A DNA stretch of 64,000 bases from Bacillus sp. FJAT-28004 (GTDB lineage Bacteria > Bacillota > Bacilli > Paenibacillales > Paenibacillaceae): positions 713,439-777,438 of the forward strand of contig NZ_LGHP01000002.1 in NCBI RefSeq assembly GCF_001280845.1, written 5' to 3'. A program made the position numbers and the translations under genes. Below the pieces are notes generated by a model. The model was not told the origin of the DNA, did not search any database, and worked only from the letters and a program-made list of their open reading frames with translations. This document shows, piece by piece, positions 35,734 to 44,509 of the stretch (the stretch's first letter is position 1; every line of letters begins with the position of its first letter).

Positions 35734-36422
35734 AAACAATAGGTCTTATTGGTGGAATGAGCTGGGAGTCATCTTTGCTCTATTACCAAACCATTAATCA
35801 AAGGGTAAAAGAAAAGTTAGGGAAACATCATTCTGCAAAAAGTCTCATGTATTCAGTAGATTTCCAAGAAATCAAGACTCTCCAGGATCAGGGGAAATGG
35901 GATGAAGCGACAAAAATTATGATTGATTCCGCTCAAAAACTAGAATTAGGTGGAGCAGAGTTCATTGTAATATGTGCGAATACGATGCATAAAATGGCAA
36001 AAGAAGTAGAAGAATCAGTTTCTATCCCGTTGCTTCATATCGCTGATGCAACAGCAACCGAAATTGTTAAGGATGGATTTAAGAAAGTCGCTTTGCTGGG
36101 AACGATTTATACTATGGAACAACCATTTTATAAGGGTAGACTCGCCGAAAAGTTTGGGCTTGATGTATTCATTCCAAATGAGTCAGAAAGAAAGATTTTA
36201 CATGACATCATCTATCAAGAGCTTTGCCTTGGAATCATTAATGAAGAATCCAGACAATCTTACTTGAAAATCATTACTCGTCTTAGCGAGCAGGGAGCAG
36301 AGGCTATTATTCTTGGATGTACTGAAATAACACTGCTTATATCGCAAGATAATTGCAGTATCCCACTTTATGATACAGCAAGACTTCATGCTGAATGTGC
36401 AGTTGACTTTGCTTTGGATTAG
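35730..36422 (+). CDS. Aspartate/glutamate racemase family protein, 230 aa
   Basis: KTIGLIGGMSWESSLLYYQTINQ opens the protein; the two catalytic cysteines are in ICANTMHKMA and ILGCTEITLL. This is the PLP-independent Asp/Glu/hydantoin racemase family, nearest to the YgeA/RacX type. The GTG at 35730 is chosen over the GTG at 35718, which lies inside the ribosome site AGGAGG. It is coupled to the preceding GNAT gene by a 4-base overlap. The substrate may be a non-canonical D-amino acid. Confidence 0.9.
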   Translation: MKTIGLIGGMSWESSLLYYQTINQRVKEKLGKHHSAKSLMYSVDFQEIKTLQDQGKWDEATKIMIDSAQKLELGGAEFIVICANTMHKMAKEVEESVSIPLLHIADATATEIVKDGFKKVALLGTIYTMEQPFYKGRLAEKFGLDVFIPNESERKILHDIIYQELCLGIINEESRQSYLKIITRLSEQGAEAIILGCTEITLLISQDNCSIPLYDTARLHAECAVDFALD

Positions 36423-36436
36423 ATCAAAAATTCACT

Positions 36437-36460
36437 ACGATTAACAGGCAGTTTTAAATG
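36437..36460 (+). repeat. Dispersed hairpin repeat, right end only
   Basis: ACGATTAACAGGCAGTTTTA matches the right edge of the family and is followed directly by the other repeat at 36458. Confidence 0.35.
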
Positions 36461-36573
36461 AAAAAGGCGACCGTTAAGGGCAATGTCACTAAGATAAGCT
36501 CAAAGACAAGACCGGGAATAAAACGGAATTCGAAACGGCATGGGGGATAAGCCCTATGCCGTTTGTTTTTTTT
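36458..36573 (+). repeat. Flanking repeat, left copy
   Basis: 36481-36573 is nearly identical to 40571-40661: CAATGTCACTAAGATAAGCTC, then ACGGAATTCGAAA, then a hairpin of CGGCATGGGG...CCCTATGCCG and a T run. The first part (ATGAAAAAGGCGACC...) also matches the complement of 40893-40938. The hairpin can terminate transcription of the racemase unit. Confidence 0.7.
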
Positions 36574-36732
36574 GCTATGTATGAAAAAATGGTCTCTTTA
36601 TGAATACAAAATATATTTAGTTATTCAAAACGAATAACTTTGTATATAATAATGCTTACCACACAAATCATCCCAGCTCAGAGAAAGTCGATAAATGCTT
36701 ACTCATGCATAGAAATTTAATCGAAATGGAGG

Positions 36733-39717
36733 ATGAAGAAAGTGAATGTAAGAAACAAAATAGTTGTATCCGGTATCATTTCATGCTTGTTCGCCACGCA
36801 GCTCACGGGTTTGCCGCTGGGAAGCTGGAATCAGCCAGTACGTGGAGGCAGCTTGGGGATTGCGAGCGCCGCCGAAGCGCCGCCTAAAGCTAGCATGGTC
36901 AAGTGGGGGGAGTTCCATGAGGCGCTTGCTGCAGGTGATCCGGCCGATACCCAGCATGTGTCCAATCTGCATGACGAGCTTGATGGGCTGGATGACTTGA
37001 ATGACCAGACGCTTATTGATCCGGTATGGAATAAGATACTCCTAAAGCTCCCTGCCCATGTCGATAAAGTAAAAGTGAAAGCCGATCTTTTTCGGTTTTT
37101 AAAAGCGGTCATCGTCAGCCAATTTGATCCGAAGGCTAGCGAATTGGAAAATATCCGCGGCAATGCCGATTACCGCGCAGCGCTTCAAGCAATCTCTGCG
37201 GCGGCGGGGCAGCCAAGCCTGACACTCGAGGATTTTCTAATCTTCTTATATGGCGACGGCAACAGCCGCAAAGGGCTTGATGGGACCATCAGGGAAGAAA
37301 TCCGTAATATGGACCCGTTTTCGCTAATGGCGCTGACGCAGGAAAGAGAGAAGGTAAACGCTCTTCTTTTCTCCGAACTGAAGGAGGTGCTTGGGTTATC
37401 GAACGACTATCAGGTCAGCAGGGTTTTCCGCAATCTAGGGGTGACCGCTCTGAACGTGCAGGAGATGCTGCAAAGCTTTGGGAATAGGCTGCAGCTCGAT
37501 ACGGATGCTTTTGTCGGAATCGCCGTCGCCTATATGCGCTCGAATGTGAGCACCAGTTACCGTATAGCCCATTACGATGGCAATGTCACGGACGGCCGTA
37601 TTTATCATTATGATCTAGGATTATTCGGAGCCTATGTGTTGCCTTCTCAACTGGTTTGGTCCAAACGTTCGGGAAGCTCTGATCTGAAGGTCTTTCCTAG
37701 CGGAGGCATGGAATTAGTTTACCCTGCAGCCAGCGCAGAAGCGCTTATTCAAGTCAACCTGCTTCATCCATACGGCGGTCCGGATAAGGTAATCCTCGAG
37801 AAAGAGGTGAGGCATTCGCATTCATTTGCGGACTTCCCGGAGGAGCCTTTCTTCACGAGAATGGGCAAGCTGTACGGTACGCTTGAAGAGGGGCCTCCTT
37901 CTGACTTGTCAAATGTACGCAGCTTGCAGGAGGAGTGGGCGGCTCTTGATGTGAATTCAAACTTGCAGTTGCTCGGTCCCATTGGGAATAAGCTCACGCC
38001 AGCTCAACCGGACGGGATGAAAATTGCCCTGTTTCAGCTGCTGAAAGAGACCGCAGGCTTGTATTTCGACGCGCAGGAAGCCCGGTTGGATGCCATTCGC
38101 ACTAACGCTGACTATAAGCTGCTGCTTAATAACATCATCCCGATTTACTCCAACGGCGCTGAGCAGCTTCTGATCCTGCTGTTCGGTGATGACGCCGCCC
38201 GAGGCGGGGTGCAAGGCGAATTGCTGGGACTTCTTGCAGGACAATCTCCGCAGGACTTGATCGCCCTGCTTCATAATAAAGAGAAGCGCAAGCAGCTGCT
38301 TCGATCGGCAATCGATAAGGTGCTGAGTGAATCGGATGACGGACAGCGAGCGACATATTTTTATGCTTTGGGCAGCGCTCTTAAGCATAGAGGAGTGACA
38401 ACGGAGGACATTATGAGCGTCATAGGCAGCTTTGAAGAAAAGCTGGCACATAGCGAATCGGCTGCAAGTGCCATGCTGAGCGCCTACTTCCGCTCCGAAA
38501 CACAGGAAACGGCGCTCATTAGCGATGATGGGCTGCGGCATACTTATGCTTTGACTACACTTGGGAAGCCCCTTCCTACTGAACTTCTGACATGGTCCAA
38601 AGTATCAGGCAGCGATGCCGTGACGGTGAAGCCTGATGGCGTCGTTACGATCCCGCCATATACGCAGGAGGTGTCTGCTGTCATCCAGGCGAAGGCGATC
38701 AGCCCGGATGGACAATCGGAGAGCATTCTTTTCCGGAAAGAAGTAACATTGAAGGCTGCCGATACGGGAAGCGAGCCCGCTATTCCAGCGCTCCTACTGG
38801 AGCGTATGAATAGGTTGCACGAGGCTATTGCAGCGGGAGGCTCCCAGTCGGTACAGAAAATACATGCCATTCAAGAAGAAATAGCCGGGCTTGACGATAA
38901 CGAGATGCAGTTTCTCATAGATCCGATCTGGAATAAAATAAGCGAAAAGCTGCCAGCCTCCGTTGATGCATTACCGTTAAAGACCAGCCTATTCCGATTG
39001 ATCAAGGCTGCTGGTGCCTTACAGTATGACCCTCAGGCGTCTGAGCTTAAGGCCATGCTGGCGAATCCCGAATATCAGTCTGCGCTAGCCATCCTGACGG
39101 AAGCCGGCGGCAGCGCGGATGTGAGTATCGACGATATGGTTGTTTTTCTATTTGGCGATGGGAGTCAGGCAAAGGGAATCGAGGGAACCGTCCGCGATAT
39201 TTTGGCTGCCAAAAAACCAAAAGAAATTACAGCGCTATTTTCAAATAAGAAAGCGGTAAGCTCCCTAATCAATCAAGCTTTAACCGAAGTATTGCAGCAA
39301 AGAGACCGGTATGCAGTAAGTGAATGGTTTCATGGATTAGGTATTACGGCGGCTGAGTGGCAAGCCGTTTCCGTAGGCTTTCAGCAAGCGCTGGAGAAGG
39401 AGAAGCCGGCAATGAATGCTTGGCTAATGGCATATATTCGTTCCGAGGTTCAGGAAACGGCGACTATTAGCGACAATGGCACGAAGCATCAATACAGGCT
39501 TAACGTATTAGGGGCAGAGCTGCCGTCCACGTTCGTGAAGTGGATTAAGCTGTCTGGAGACAAAGCGGTCAATGTGAAGCTTAACGGGACCGTTTCCCTT
39601 TCGAACAAACAATCAAGCGGAAGAGCGGTCATTCAAGCCGTATGGCTGAATGCTTCTGGGGGGAATGTAAAAGTTATTTTTCAGAAGGAAGTAGAGCTCG
39701 TCAAGGAAGCGGAATAA
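36733..39717 (+). CDS. Secreted protein with three ~300-residue repeats, unknown function, 994 aa
   Basis: The N-terminus (residues 1-48) looks like a signal sequence (IVVSGIISCLFATQL ... IASAAEA). Three homologous units follow at about 57-360, 374-672 and 687-990. Each has a helical part containing a LFGDG-type motif (YGDGNSRKG 173-181, FGDDAARGG 484-492 and a third in the last unit) and an AYxRSxxxET-like element. A beta-sandwich resembling an Ig-like domain then carries the strings LPxxLxxWxKxSGSxAVxV and FxKEV. I recognise no catalytic motif. The gene is richer in G+C than its neighbours and is bracketed by direct repeats. A role as a surface or matrix protein is inferred from export and repeats. 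Confidence 0.8.
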   Translation: MKKVNVRNKIVVSGIISCLFATQLTGLPLGSWNQPVRGGSLGIASAAEAPPKASMVKWGEFHEALAAGDPADTQHVSNLHDELDGLDDLNDQTLIDPVWNKILLKLPAHVDKVKVKADLFRFLKAVIVSQFDPKASELENIRGNADYRAALQAISAAAGQPSLTLEDFLIFLYGDGNSRKGLDGTIREEIRNMDPFSLMALTQEREKVNALLFSELKEVLGLSNDYQVSRVFRNLGVTALNVQEMLQSFGNRLQLDTDAFVGIAVAYMRSNVSTSYRIAHYDGNVTDGRIYHYDLGLFGAYVLPSQLVWSKRSGSSDLKVFPSGGMELVYPAASAEALIQVNLLHPYGGPDKVILEKEVRHSHSFADFPEEPFFTRMGKLYGTLEEGPPSDLSNVRSLQEEWAALDVNSNLQLLGPIGNKLTPAQPDGMKIALFQLLKETAGLYFDAQEARLDAIRTNADYKLLLNNIIPIYSNGAEQLLILLFGDDAARGGVQGELLGLLAGQSPQDLIALLHNKEKRKQLLRSAIDKVLSESDDGQRATYFYALGSALKHRGVTTEDIMSVIGSFEEKLAHSESAASAMLSAYFRSETQETALISDDGLRHTYALTTLGKPLPTELLTWSKVSGSDAVTVKPDGVVTIPPYTQEVSAVIQAKAISPDGQSESILFRKEVTLKAADTGSEPAIPALLLERMNRLHEAIAAGGSQSVQKIHAIQEEIAGLDDNEMQFLIDPIWNKISEKLPASVDALPLKTSLFRLIKAAGALQYDPQASELKAMLANPEYQSALAILTEAGGSADVSIDDMVVFLFGDGSQAKGIEGTVRDILAAKKPKEITALFSNKKAVSSLINQALTEVLQQRDRYAVSEWFHGLGITAAEWQAVSVGFQQALEKEKPAMNAWLMAYIRSEVQETATISDNGTKHQYRLNVLGAELPSTFVKWIKLSGDKAVNVKLNGTVSLSNKQSSGRAVIQAVWLNASGGNVKVIFQKEVELVKEAE

Positions 39718-39907
39718 GAACAAACGTTAAATATGGCTACGGGATTGACTTTTTCGGATAAGCGGCTCATTCTCCAAGGAGATTGCAGCTGCTTATTTTC
39801 GTTGCGGATAGTCCTCATATTTACTTCCGGCTACTTATGCTGGATAATAAAGAAAATTTATGGATGATCATGAGCGCGGTTCTTGCATACGATTGGAGGC
39901 ATATCGA

Positions 39908-40531
39908 ATGAATGTTTTTCTTCTCAATTCTGAATTTCACGGCGCGCGGCATGTCCCTACATTTTTGAGAGACCATTACGTCGGCTTTGAATGGCCGGGT
40001 ATAGGGGATTTAGAGCAGTTAAGCAAGGAGGCTGGACAGGAGAAGGTTGTTCAGGCTTCCGATCAAAAGGGGGCGGTGCTGCTGGATCGGCTGCTCGAGA
40101 TCGGCTCCTTCGTTTACGATATGCAGGACGGGGATTATCTTTTTCTGGCAGATGGCGATCATGTTCATATGGGCGACTTAGGCGACTATTACTACGTGGA
40201 TAGACCGTCCGAGGAGGAAGCGGGCCTCTGCCATCGGCGAGGCGTGACTTGGCTGAAGAGCTTGCTGAGGTCGGAGCTGTATCCGGAGCTGAAGTCTTTT
40301 GTAGACAGGAAGGTTACCATCTCGATGCTCGAGCGGAAGGTAACGCCGGAGCAGATTGAGCATTGGCTGGATAAGCCTTTCGGACAGGTGGTGGGTACGG
40401 AACGAACATGTGCAGTCGATCAGGAGACCATTACGTTGGCGCTGGATATATTAAGGAAGGCGATGAGAAGCGAGGATCCCGATCGGAGAGAACGTGCTGC
40501 AATTGCCGTGCTTCAATTCGCTAAGCAATAG
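39908..40531 (+). CDS. Protein with an Mrr-N/EVE-like domain, unknown function, 207 aa
   Basis: Residues ~17-98 read TFLRDHYVGFEWPGIGDLEQ, then MQDGDYLFLADGDHVHMGDL and DYYYVDRP. This order (xGxxWPGxGDL, then GDxVxxxDG, then GDYxY) resembles the small domain at the front of some Mrr-type restriction proteins, related in pattern to EVE/PUA folds that read modified bases. The C-terminal half (RGVTWLKSLLRSELYPELKS ... LDILRKAMRSEDPDRRERAA) is helical with no nuclease motif seen. The start at 39908 is behind GGAGG (39894-39898); 39860 is unsupported. It lies 190 bp behind the repeat protein, inside the same flanking repeats. Confidence 0.6.
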   Translation: MNVFLLNSEFHGARHVPTFLRDHYVGFEWPGIGDLEQLSKEAGQEKVVQASDQKGAVLLDRLLEIGSFVYDMQDGDYLFLADGDHVHMGDLGDYYYVDRPSEEEAGLCHRRGVTWLKSLLRSELYPELKSFVDRKVTISMLERKVTPEQIEHWLDKPFGQVVGTERTCAVDQETITLALDILRKAMRSEDPDRRERAAIAVLQFAKQ

Positions 40532-40570
40532 ATTTCCATAGACAGGCAACAAAAAGAGCACCGGTTCGGT

Positions 40571-40661
40571 CAATGTCATAAAGATAAGCTCAAGACAAGG
40601 TCGAGAATGAAACGGAATTCGAAAGGGCATGGGGAAGAGCCCTATGCCGTTTGTTTTTTTG
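40571..40661 (+). repeat. Flanking repeat, right copy
   Basis: About 90% identical to 36481-36573 and in the same orientation, with the hairpin GGGCATGGGG-AAGAG-CCCTATGCC and a T run. It follows the 39908-40531 gene and can terminate it. Confidence 0.75.
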
Positions 40662-40838
40662 GTGCAAGCAAGGAAAAAAGCGTACAGCAAACAAAATGGA
40701 TGGGATGTCAGCGTTTCTTTTAACGAATTTGAGTGCTCATTCATTGGCGTAATTCATTGGCGTAACCTTCTCGTTTTTTCAAGGGGCTACGCCACACACC
40801 TTCATCTGCTTGTCAAGTTCTTTTTCATTTTTATTCAA

Positions 40839-40880
40839 AAAAAAGAGCGGGTTATCTTTTTGATAACCTGCTCTTTTTCT
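40839..40880. terminator. Bidirectional terminator
   Basis: AAAAAGAGCGGGTTATC (about 40840-40856) pairs with GATAACCTGCTCTTTTT (40862-40878). A/T runs on both sides allow use on either strand, chiefly for the minus-strand gene ending at 40948. Confidence 0.8.
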
Positions 40881-40892
40881 TGATATTTGGTC

Positions 40893-40938
40893 TGCACCTT
40901 AACTTAATGACATTGCCGCTAAGGGCCGCCTTTTCATG
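40893..40938 (-). repeat. Inverted partial copy of the flanking repeat
   Basis: On the minus strand this reads ATGAAAAGGCGGCCCTTAGC followed by GGCAATGTCATTAAG, matching 36458-36495. The A/T- and hairpin-rich bases 40662-40892 hold no gene and look like the decayed end of an insertion element. Confidence 0.6.
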
Positions 40939-40947
40939 TTACCATCT

Positions 40948-42876
40948 TTACTTATTAAGTTTGCAAATCTCTTTATCTAATAGCAATTTAATAAATAAGC
41001 CGCCTTGAACGGTACGGTTTTGGAAACCTACCATCTTTGCATTGTTTGTTGAATACCAGTCGCTCATCGGAACACGACTCTCTGTTTTATCATAAGCATG
41101 CCAGAGGCGGTCAACAATGGATGTGAAATCTTCTTTGTTGTCGCAAAGAGTAGCACTCCAAACCAGCCAGTCGGATTTGGTATAGTTGTCACGATTATCA
41201 AGCATGAGACCAAATTCACCTGAATGTTTTTCTAAATAGGCTTTTGTTTCCGCTTTAAATGTATCCTTAGGGAACAAGTTAAGACCAAATAGTTGATCCC
41301 AAACTGCATTGTATTTCATACTGAAGGAATCTGGACGGTCAAACGCTAAACGATAGGTTCCGTCCTCATTAGCAGCCATTACCAGCCAATTTTTAATCAT
41401 TCCTTTAGCGACATTCATTAATTCCTCTGACTTTTTCTCGTCTCCAGCCATACGATTCAGAATGGCAAAGCTCGCGATACCCATAATAGCTTTAATCGAT
41501 AGGTTACAGTTATGTGCGAGGTGCCCTGCAAAATCATCCGTACAAAGCTGGTTGTCAGGATCTACACCATTGTTGATTAAATAATTGCACCATTTCTCAA
41601 GATGGGCCCAATTCTCTTGGGCAAAGGATACATCGTTCTCGGTTACCGCAACTGCCGCGGTGCAAATCAGCATATTTCCGCATTCCTCAACCGGCATTTG
41701 CCAAGTAGGGCATGTTCCGTGACTATATACTTGTCCGTTAACGAGCGGATACGTACCAGCATCATGGGGTGCAAAGTCGTAATACCAAATATCGGTAGAA
41801 GCGTATTTAAATATAGGCCGCAGCATTCCTTTAACTAATTCTGGGTTATAAATCAAAAATTGCGGTATGGATGGATAGGTAACGTCTACCGTAGCTGCAC
41901 AGCCATTACTGAAATTTTCCTTGGATATAAACAGGACGTTTCCATCGGTATCAGCGCATACTTTATGACCTGCGATAGCTTGCCTATAGGCGAGTGATAC
42001 AAGTTCTGCGTATTTCTCATTGCCAGATTCTGTTGCCTCTACATACAATTTTGATGAAAACTGTTCACACTTCTCAAATAGGCTGTTGTACTCGCTTAAA
42101 GCCTGCTTCACTGCATCTTCAATGGTTTCACCGTCTTTTTTCCAATAGGCATTAAGCGGCTCATTAAAATATTCAATCGCTTTTATGTCATCATATGCAA
42201 CAGCAAAAAGCGCATTGTTATTTTCATCTGTGTTTATTGGTATCGACAGTTCAATGTTATTGCTAGCAGTACCGTATTCATGTGTATTGGTAACATTCTT
42301 TACGGTTGCGTTTTCATTATCAGATGCTAGGTATAAATAACCCCAGTTAATTCTAAGGTCATCACCAGCTTTATTTAATACATTTTGAAACTTGCTTCCA
42401 ATCTTGCCGCATGTAAAACCCGGTTTGCTAATATCTTTGTAATCGATTGGGAATTCATATTTAAAGTTTTGACATAACTCATCATCAACATTTATTTTTA
42501 TCGTGACATCTTGCGATTTGCCATTGTTAGATTCGGCTTGTACATGAATATAAGACACGGGTCTAGACAATAGCTTTAAATCATCCATTAAAAGAGGTGT
42601 AGTAAAAGTAACATGAAGATTGATTTCATCACATGTAAAACGATATTTTGTAGAAAGCGCATTAATATCTACATTCGTTTGTTCCATTTTCAAACTATTG
42701 TCTTTGACACCCATAAAACAATATTCTTTTCCGTTAACCTCAGCGGTACCCATTATTTTATGAGGTTGGCCCGTCCAATGTTTGGTATCTGATTCGTTAA
42801 GTGCATTCGCCATAGACCAAACAGAGAAATAGGGATCTACGGTGATAAGTGGAACAGCTGGAGCTCGCATAATCAT
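40948..42876 (-). CDS. DUF4965/glutaminase A-type protein, 642 aa
   Basis: The order is an N-terminal beta domain (MIMRAPAVPLITVDPYFSVWSMA) then a large helical (alpha/alpha toroid) half with VTYPSIPQFLIYNPELVKGM, FAPHDAGTYPLVNGQ and FDRPDSFSMKYNAVWDQLFG. This is the DUF4964-DUF5127-DUF4965-DUF1793 arrangement known from fungal glutaminase A and bacterial relatives. No signal peptide follows the start at 42876, so it should be cytosolic. AGGAGG lies seven bases before this ATG; the frame extends 87 bases further without support. The AraC gene is divergent and probably regulates it. A glycosidase role is as likely as glutaminase. Confidence 0.85.
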   Translation of the reverse strand: MIMRAPAVPLITVDPYFSVWSMANALNESDTKHWTGQPHKIMGTAEVNGKEYCFMGVKDNSLKMEQTNVDINALSTKYRFTCDEINLHVTFTTPLLMDDLKLLSRPVSYIHVQAESNNGKSQDVTIKINVDDELCQNFKYEFPIDYKDISKPGFTCGKIGSKFQNVLNKAGDDLRINWGYLYLASDNENATVKNVTNTHEYGTASNNIELSIPINTDENNNALFAVAYDDIKAIEYFNEPLNAYWKKDGETIEDAVKQALSEYNSLFEKCEQFSSKLYVEATESGNEKYAELVSLAYRQAIAGHKVCADTDGNVLFISKENFSNGCAATVDVTYPSIPQFLIYNPELVKGMLRPIFKYASTDIWYYDFAPHDAGTYPLVNGQVYSHGTCPTWQMPVEECGNMLICTAAVAVTENDVSFAQENWAHLEKWCNYLINNGVDPDNQLCTDDFAGHLAHNCNLSIKAIMGIASFAILNRMAGDEKKSEELMNVAKGMIKNWLVMAANEDGTYRLAFDRPDSFSMKYNAVWDQLFGLNLFPKDTFKAETKAYLEKHSGEFGLMLDNRDNYTKSDWLVWSATLCDNKEDFTSIVDRLWHAYDKTESRVPMSDWYSTNNAKMVGFQNRTVQGGLFIKLLLDKEICKLNK

Positions 42877-42911
42877 GATAATTCCTCCTAAGTTAGATGA
42901 AAAATAATGAA

Positions 42912-42963
42912 ATGATAAAATATTGTATAAATTAATCTGTTGCTGTAATATACAATTTATCAT
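42912..42963. promoter_or_regulatory. Inverted repeat between divergent genes, candidate operator
   Basis: ATGATAAAATATTGTATA (42912-42929) is matched by TATACAATTTATCAT (42949-42963) in inverse orientation, with a three-base difference in one arm. It is centred in the 141-bp region between the DUF4965 gene and the AraC gene. Confidence 0.45.
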
Positions 42964-43001
42964 ACAAATTAGTGTCTGATAATAGAAGTTATCACAATAG
43001 A

Positions 43002-43017
43002 TGTGAGGAATATCACA
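43002..43017. promoter_or_regulatory. TGTGA-N6-TCACA palindrome over a ribosome site
   Basis: TGTGAGGAATATCACA matches the Crp/Fnr-type consensus exactly and contains the GAGGA ribosome site of the ATG at 43018. A further TCACA half-site is at 42992-42996. In RNA it could also fold and hide the ribosome site. Confidence 0.35.
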
Positions 43018-43854
43018 ATGAATGAAACTGTTTATAGCTTTTGGCCTCTATTAGACCCGAAGCTTCCGCTTAATATCATAATGGCGGGAATATCTTATTG
43101 CGATAAGAATTACAAGATCGAACGACATGGCGAAAATTTGTTTTCCTTTGAATATATTATTGATGGAAGCGGTGTTCTGGAGATAGATTCCAAAACCTTT
43201 TATCCTCAGAAAAATGATGTATATCTTTTAACCAAAAATAGCCATCACAAATATTATTCTAGCGAGGAAAATCCGTGGGTTAAAATATGGGTCGTTTTTA
43301 ATGGGGATTTTGCTGAATACCTGTTTAAGCAATATTTGCCTGCTGACACCTATATCGTGAAAGATTGCAATATTCTTTCCTATATGAATGAAATCGTAAA
43401 TATTGCGTCTGTGAAACAAAAAAACTACTCTGATTTAACAGATGAGATATCAGTTATTGTGCTTAAAATAATTTTGTATTTAAAAAACCATCTGGAAAAC
43501 AAAGTGCTTTCCATTCCTGAGCGTATTAAACAGTGTTTAGATTTAAATATTGAAAATGCCATTGATATTAACGATGTTTCTTTGCAACTGGGATATTCAA
43601 AAAATTATATTATAAAATTATTTCGAGAATATTATGGTTTAACTCCTTATACCTATTTTCGCAATCGTAAAATTGACCTGGCCAAACAATACTTACTTAA
43701 CACGCATCTAAACATAAACGAGATTTCAACAAAGCTGAATTTTGCAGACCAACATTATTTTTCTTCTTCATTTAAAGCGATAGCGGGCATTTCCCCTTCG
43801 GAATATAGAAAAAATAAAAATAGCCCATTTATAGATGCGGAGGGGTATTCTTGA
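43018..43854 (+). CDS. AraC-family regulator, 278 aa
   Basis: The cupin part (ISYCDKNYKIERHGENLFSF, DVYLLTKNSHHKYYS) is followed by two HTH motifs (AIDINDVSLQLGYSKNYIIK and NINEISTKLNFADQHYFSSS). The ATG at 43018 is preferred to the GTG at 43003. It is divergent from the DUF4965 gene. Its stop overlaps the TTG start of the phosphatase gene (TTGA), so the two are coupled. Confidence 0.9.
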   Translation: MNETVYSFWPLLDPKLPLNIIMAGISYCDKNYKIERHGENLFSFEYIIDGSGVLEIDSKTFYPQKNDVYLLTKNSHHKYYSSEENPWVKIWVVFNGDFAEYLFKQYLPADTYIVKDCNILSYMNEIVNIASVKQKNYSDLTDEISVIVLKIILYLKNHLENKVLSIPERIKQCLDLNIENAIDINDVSLQLGYSKNYIIKLFREYYGLTPYTYFRNRKIDLAKQYLLNTHLNINEISTKLNFADQHYFSSSFKAIAGISPSEYRKNKNSPFIDAEGYS

Positions 43855-44390
43855 ACATCTACGTAGTTAGACACTGTAAGGCAGAAGGACAATCGCCAAG
43901 TGCAAATCTTACCGAAGAGGGTTATTTGCAAGCTGAGCTAGTAGCCGAATTTCTGCATGGCAAAAATATCGAAAACATTATTTCGAGTCCTTTTCTCAGG
44001 GCCATACAATCGATTTCTCCATTAGCTGAAAAAATTCAGGAAAATATTAATGTAGATGATCGCTTGTCAGAAAGAATATTATGTGGTGAAAGCAGTCCTA
44101 ACTGGCTTGAAATGCTTCGTCATACCTTTACAGATCTCGAGTTATGTTACGAAGGCGGCGAATCAAGTATCACTGCGATGAATCGTGCATTAGCTGTTAT
44201 CACAGAAGTGAAAAAAAGCGGGCTGAGCAATGTTGTTATCGTTACGCACGGAAATTTAATGTCCTTACTGCTTAAGTATTATGATAACAAATTCGGTTTT
44301 GAGGAATGGGCATCCTTGTCCAATCCGGATGTCTACCATTTACATTTTGAAGGTGAATTACCGATTATACAGAGAGTTTGGAATGGTTGA
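43851..44390 (+). CDS. Histidine phosphatase superfamily protein, 179 aa
   Basis: The phospho-histidine motif is RHCKAEG (7-13), with IISSPFLRAIQSISPLA and the distal IVTHGNLMSLLL, as in the phosphoglycerate-mutase-like clade. The start is TTG 43851 behind GGAGGGG, overlapping the stop of the AraC gene by four bases. The substrate is unknown. A strong terminator follows at 44452. Confidence 0.9.
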   Translation: MNIYVVRHCKAEGQSPSANLTEEGYLQAELVAEFLHGKNIENIISSPFLRAIQSISPLAEKIQENINVDDRLSERILCGESSPNWLEMLRHTFTDLELCYEGGESSITAMNRALAVITEVKKSGLSNVVIVTHGNLMSLLLKYYDNKFGFEEWASLSNPDVYHLHFEGELPIIQRVWNG

Positions 44391-44451
44391 AGTTAGATCA
44401 TGGTCACGGAAAACCTGCAGCGTATGAAATTATTTTCGAACGCTTGATATT

Positions 44452-44497
44452 AAATAGGGATGCTAACACTTAAAAGTGTCGCGTCCCTATTTTTTTC
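44452..44497. terminator. Nested intrinsic terminator
   Basis: AAATAGGGA (44452-44460) pairs with TCCCTATTT (44484-44492), with an inner ACACTTAAAAGTGT hairpin (44466-44479), then TTTT. It separates the phosphatase gene and the convergent msrA. Confidence 0.8.
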
Positions 44498-44509
44498 TGT
44501 CAGTCTTTA

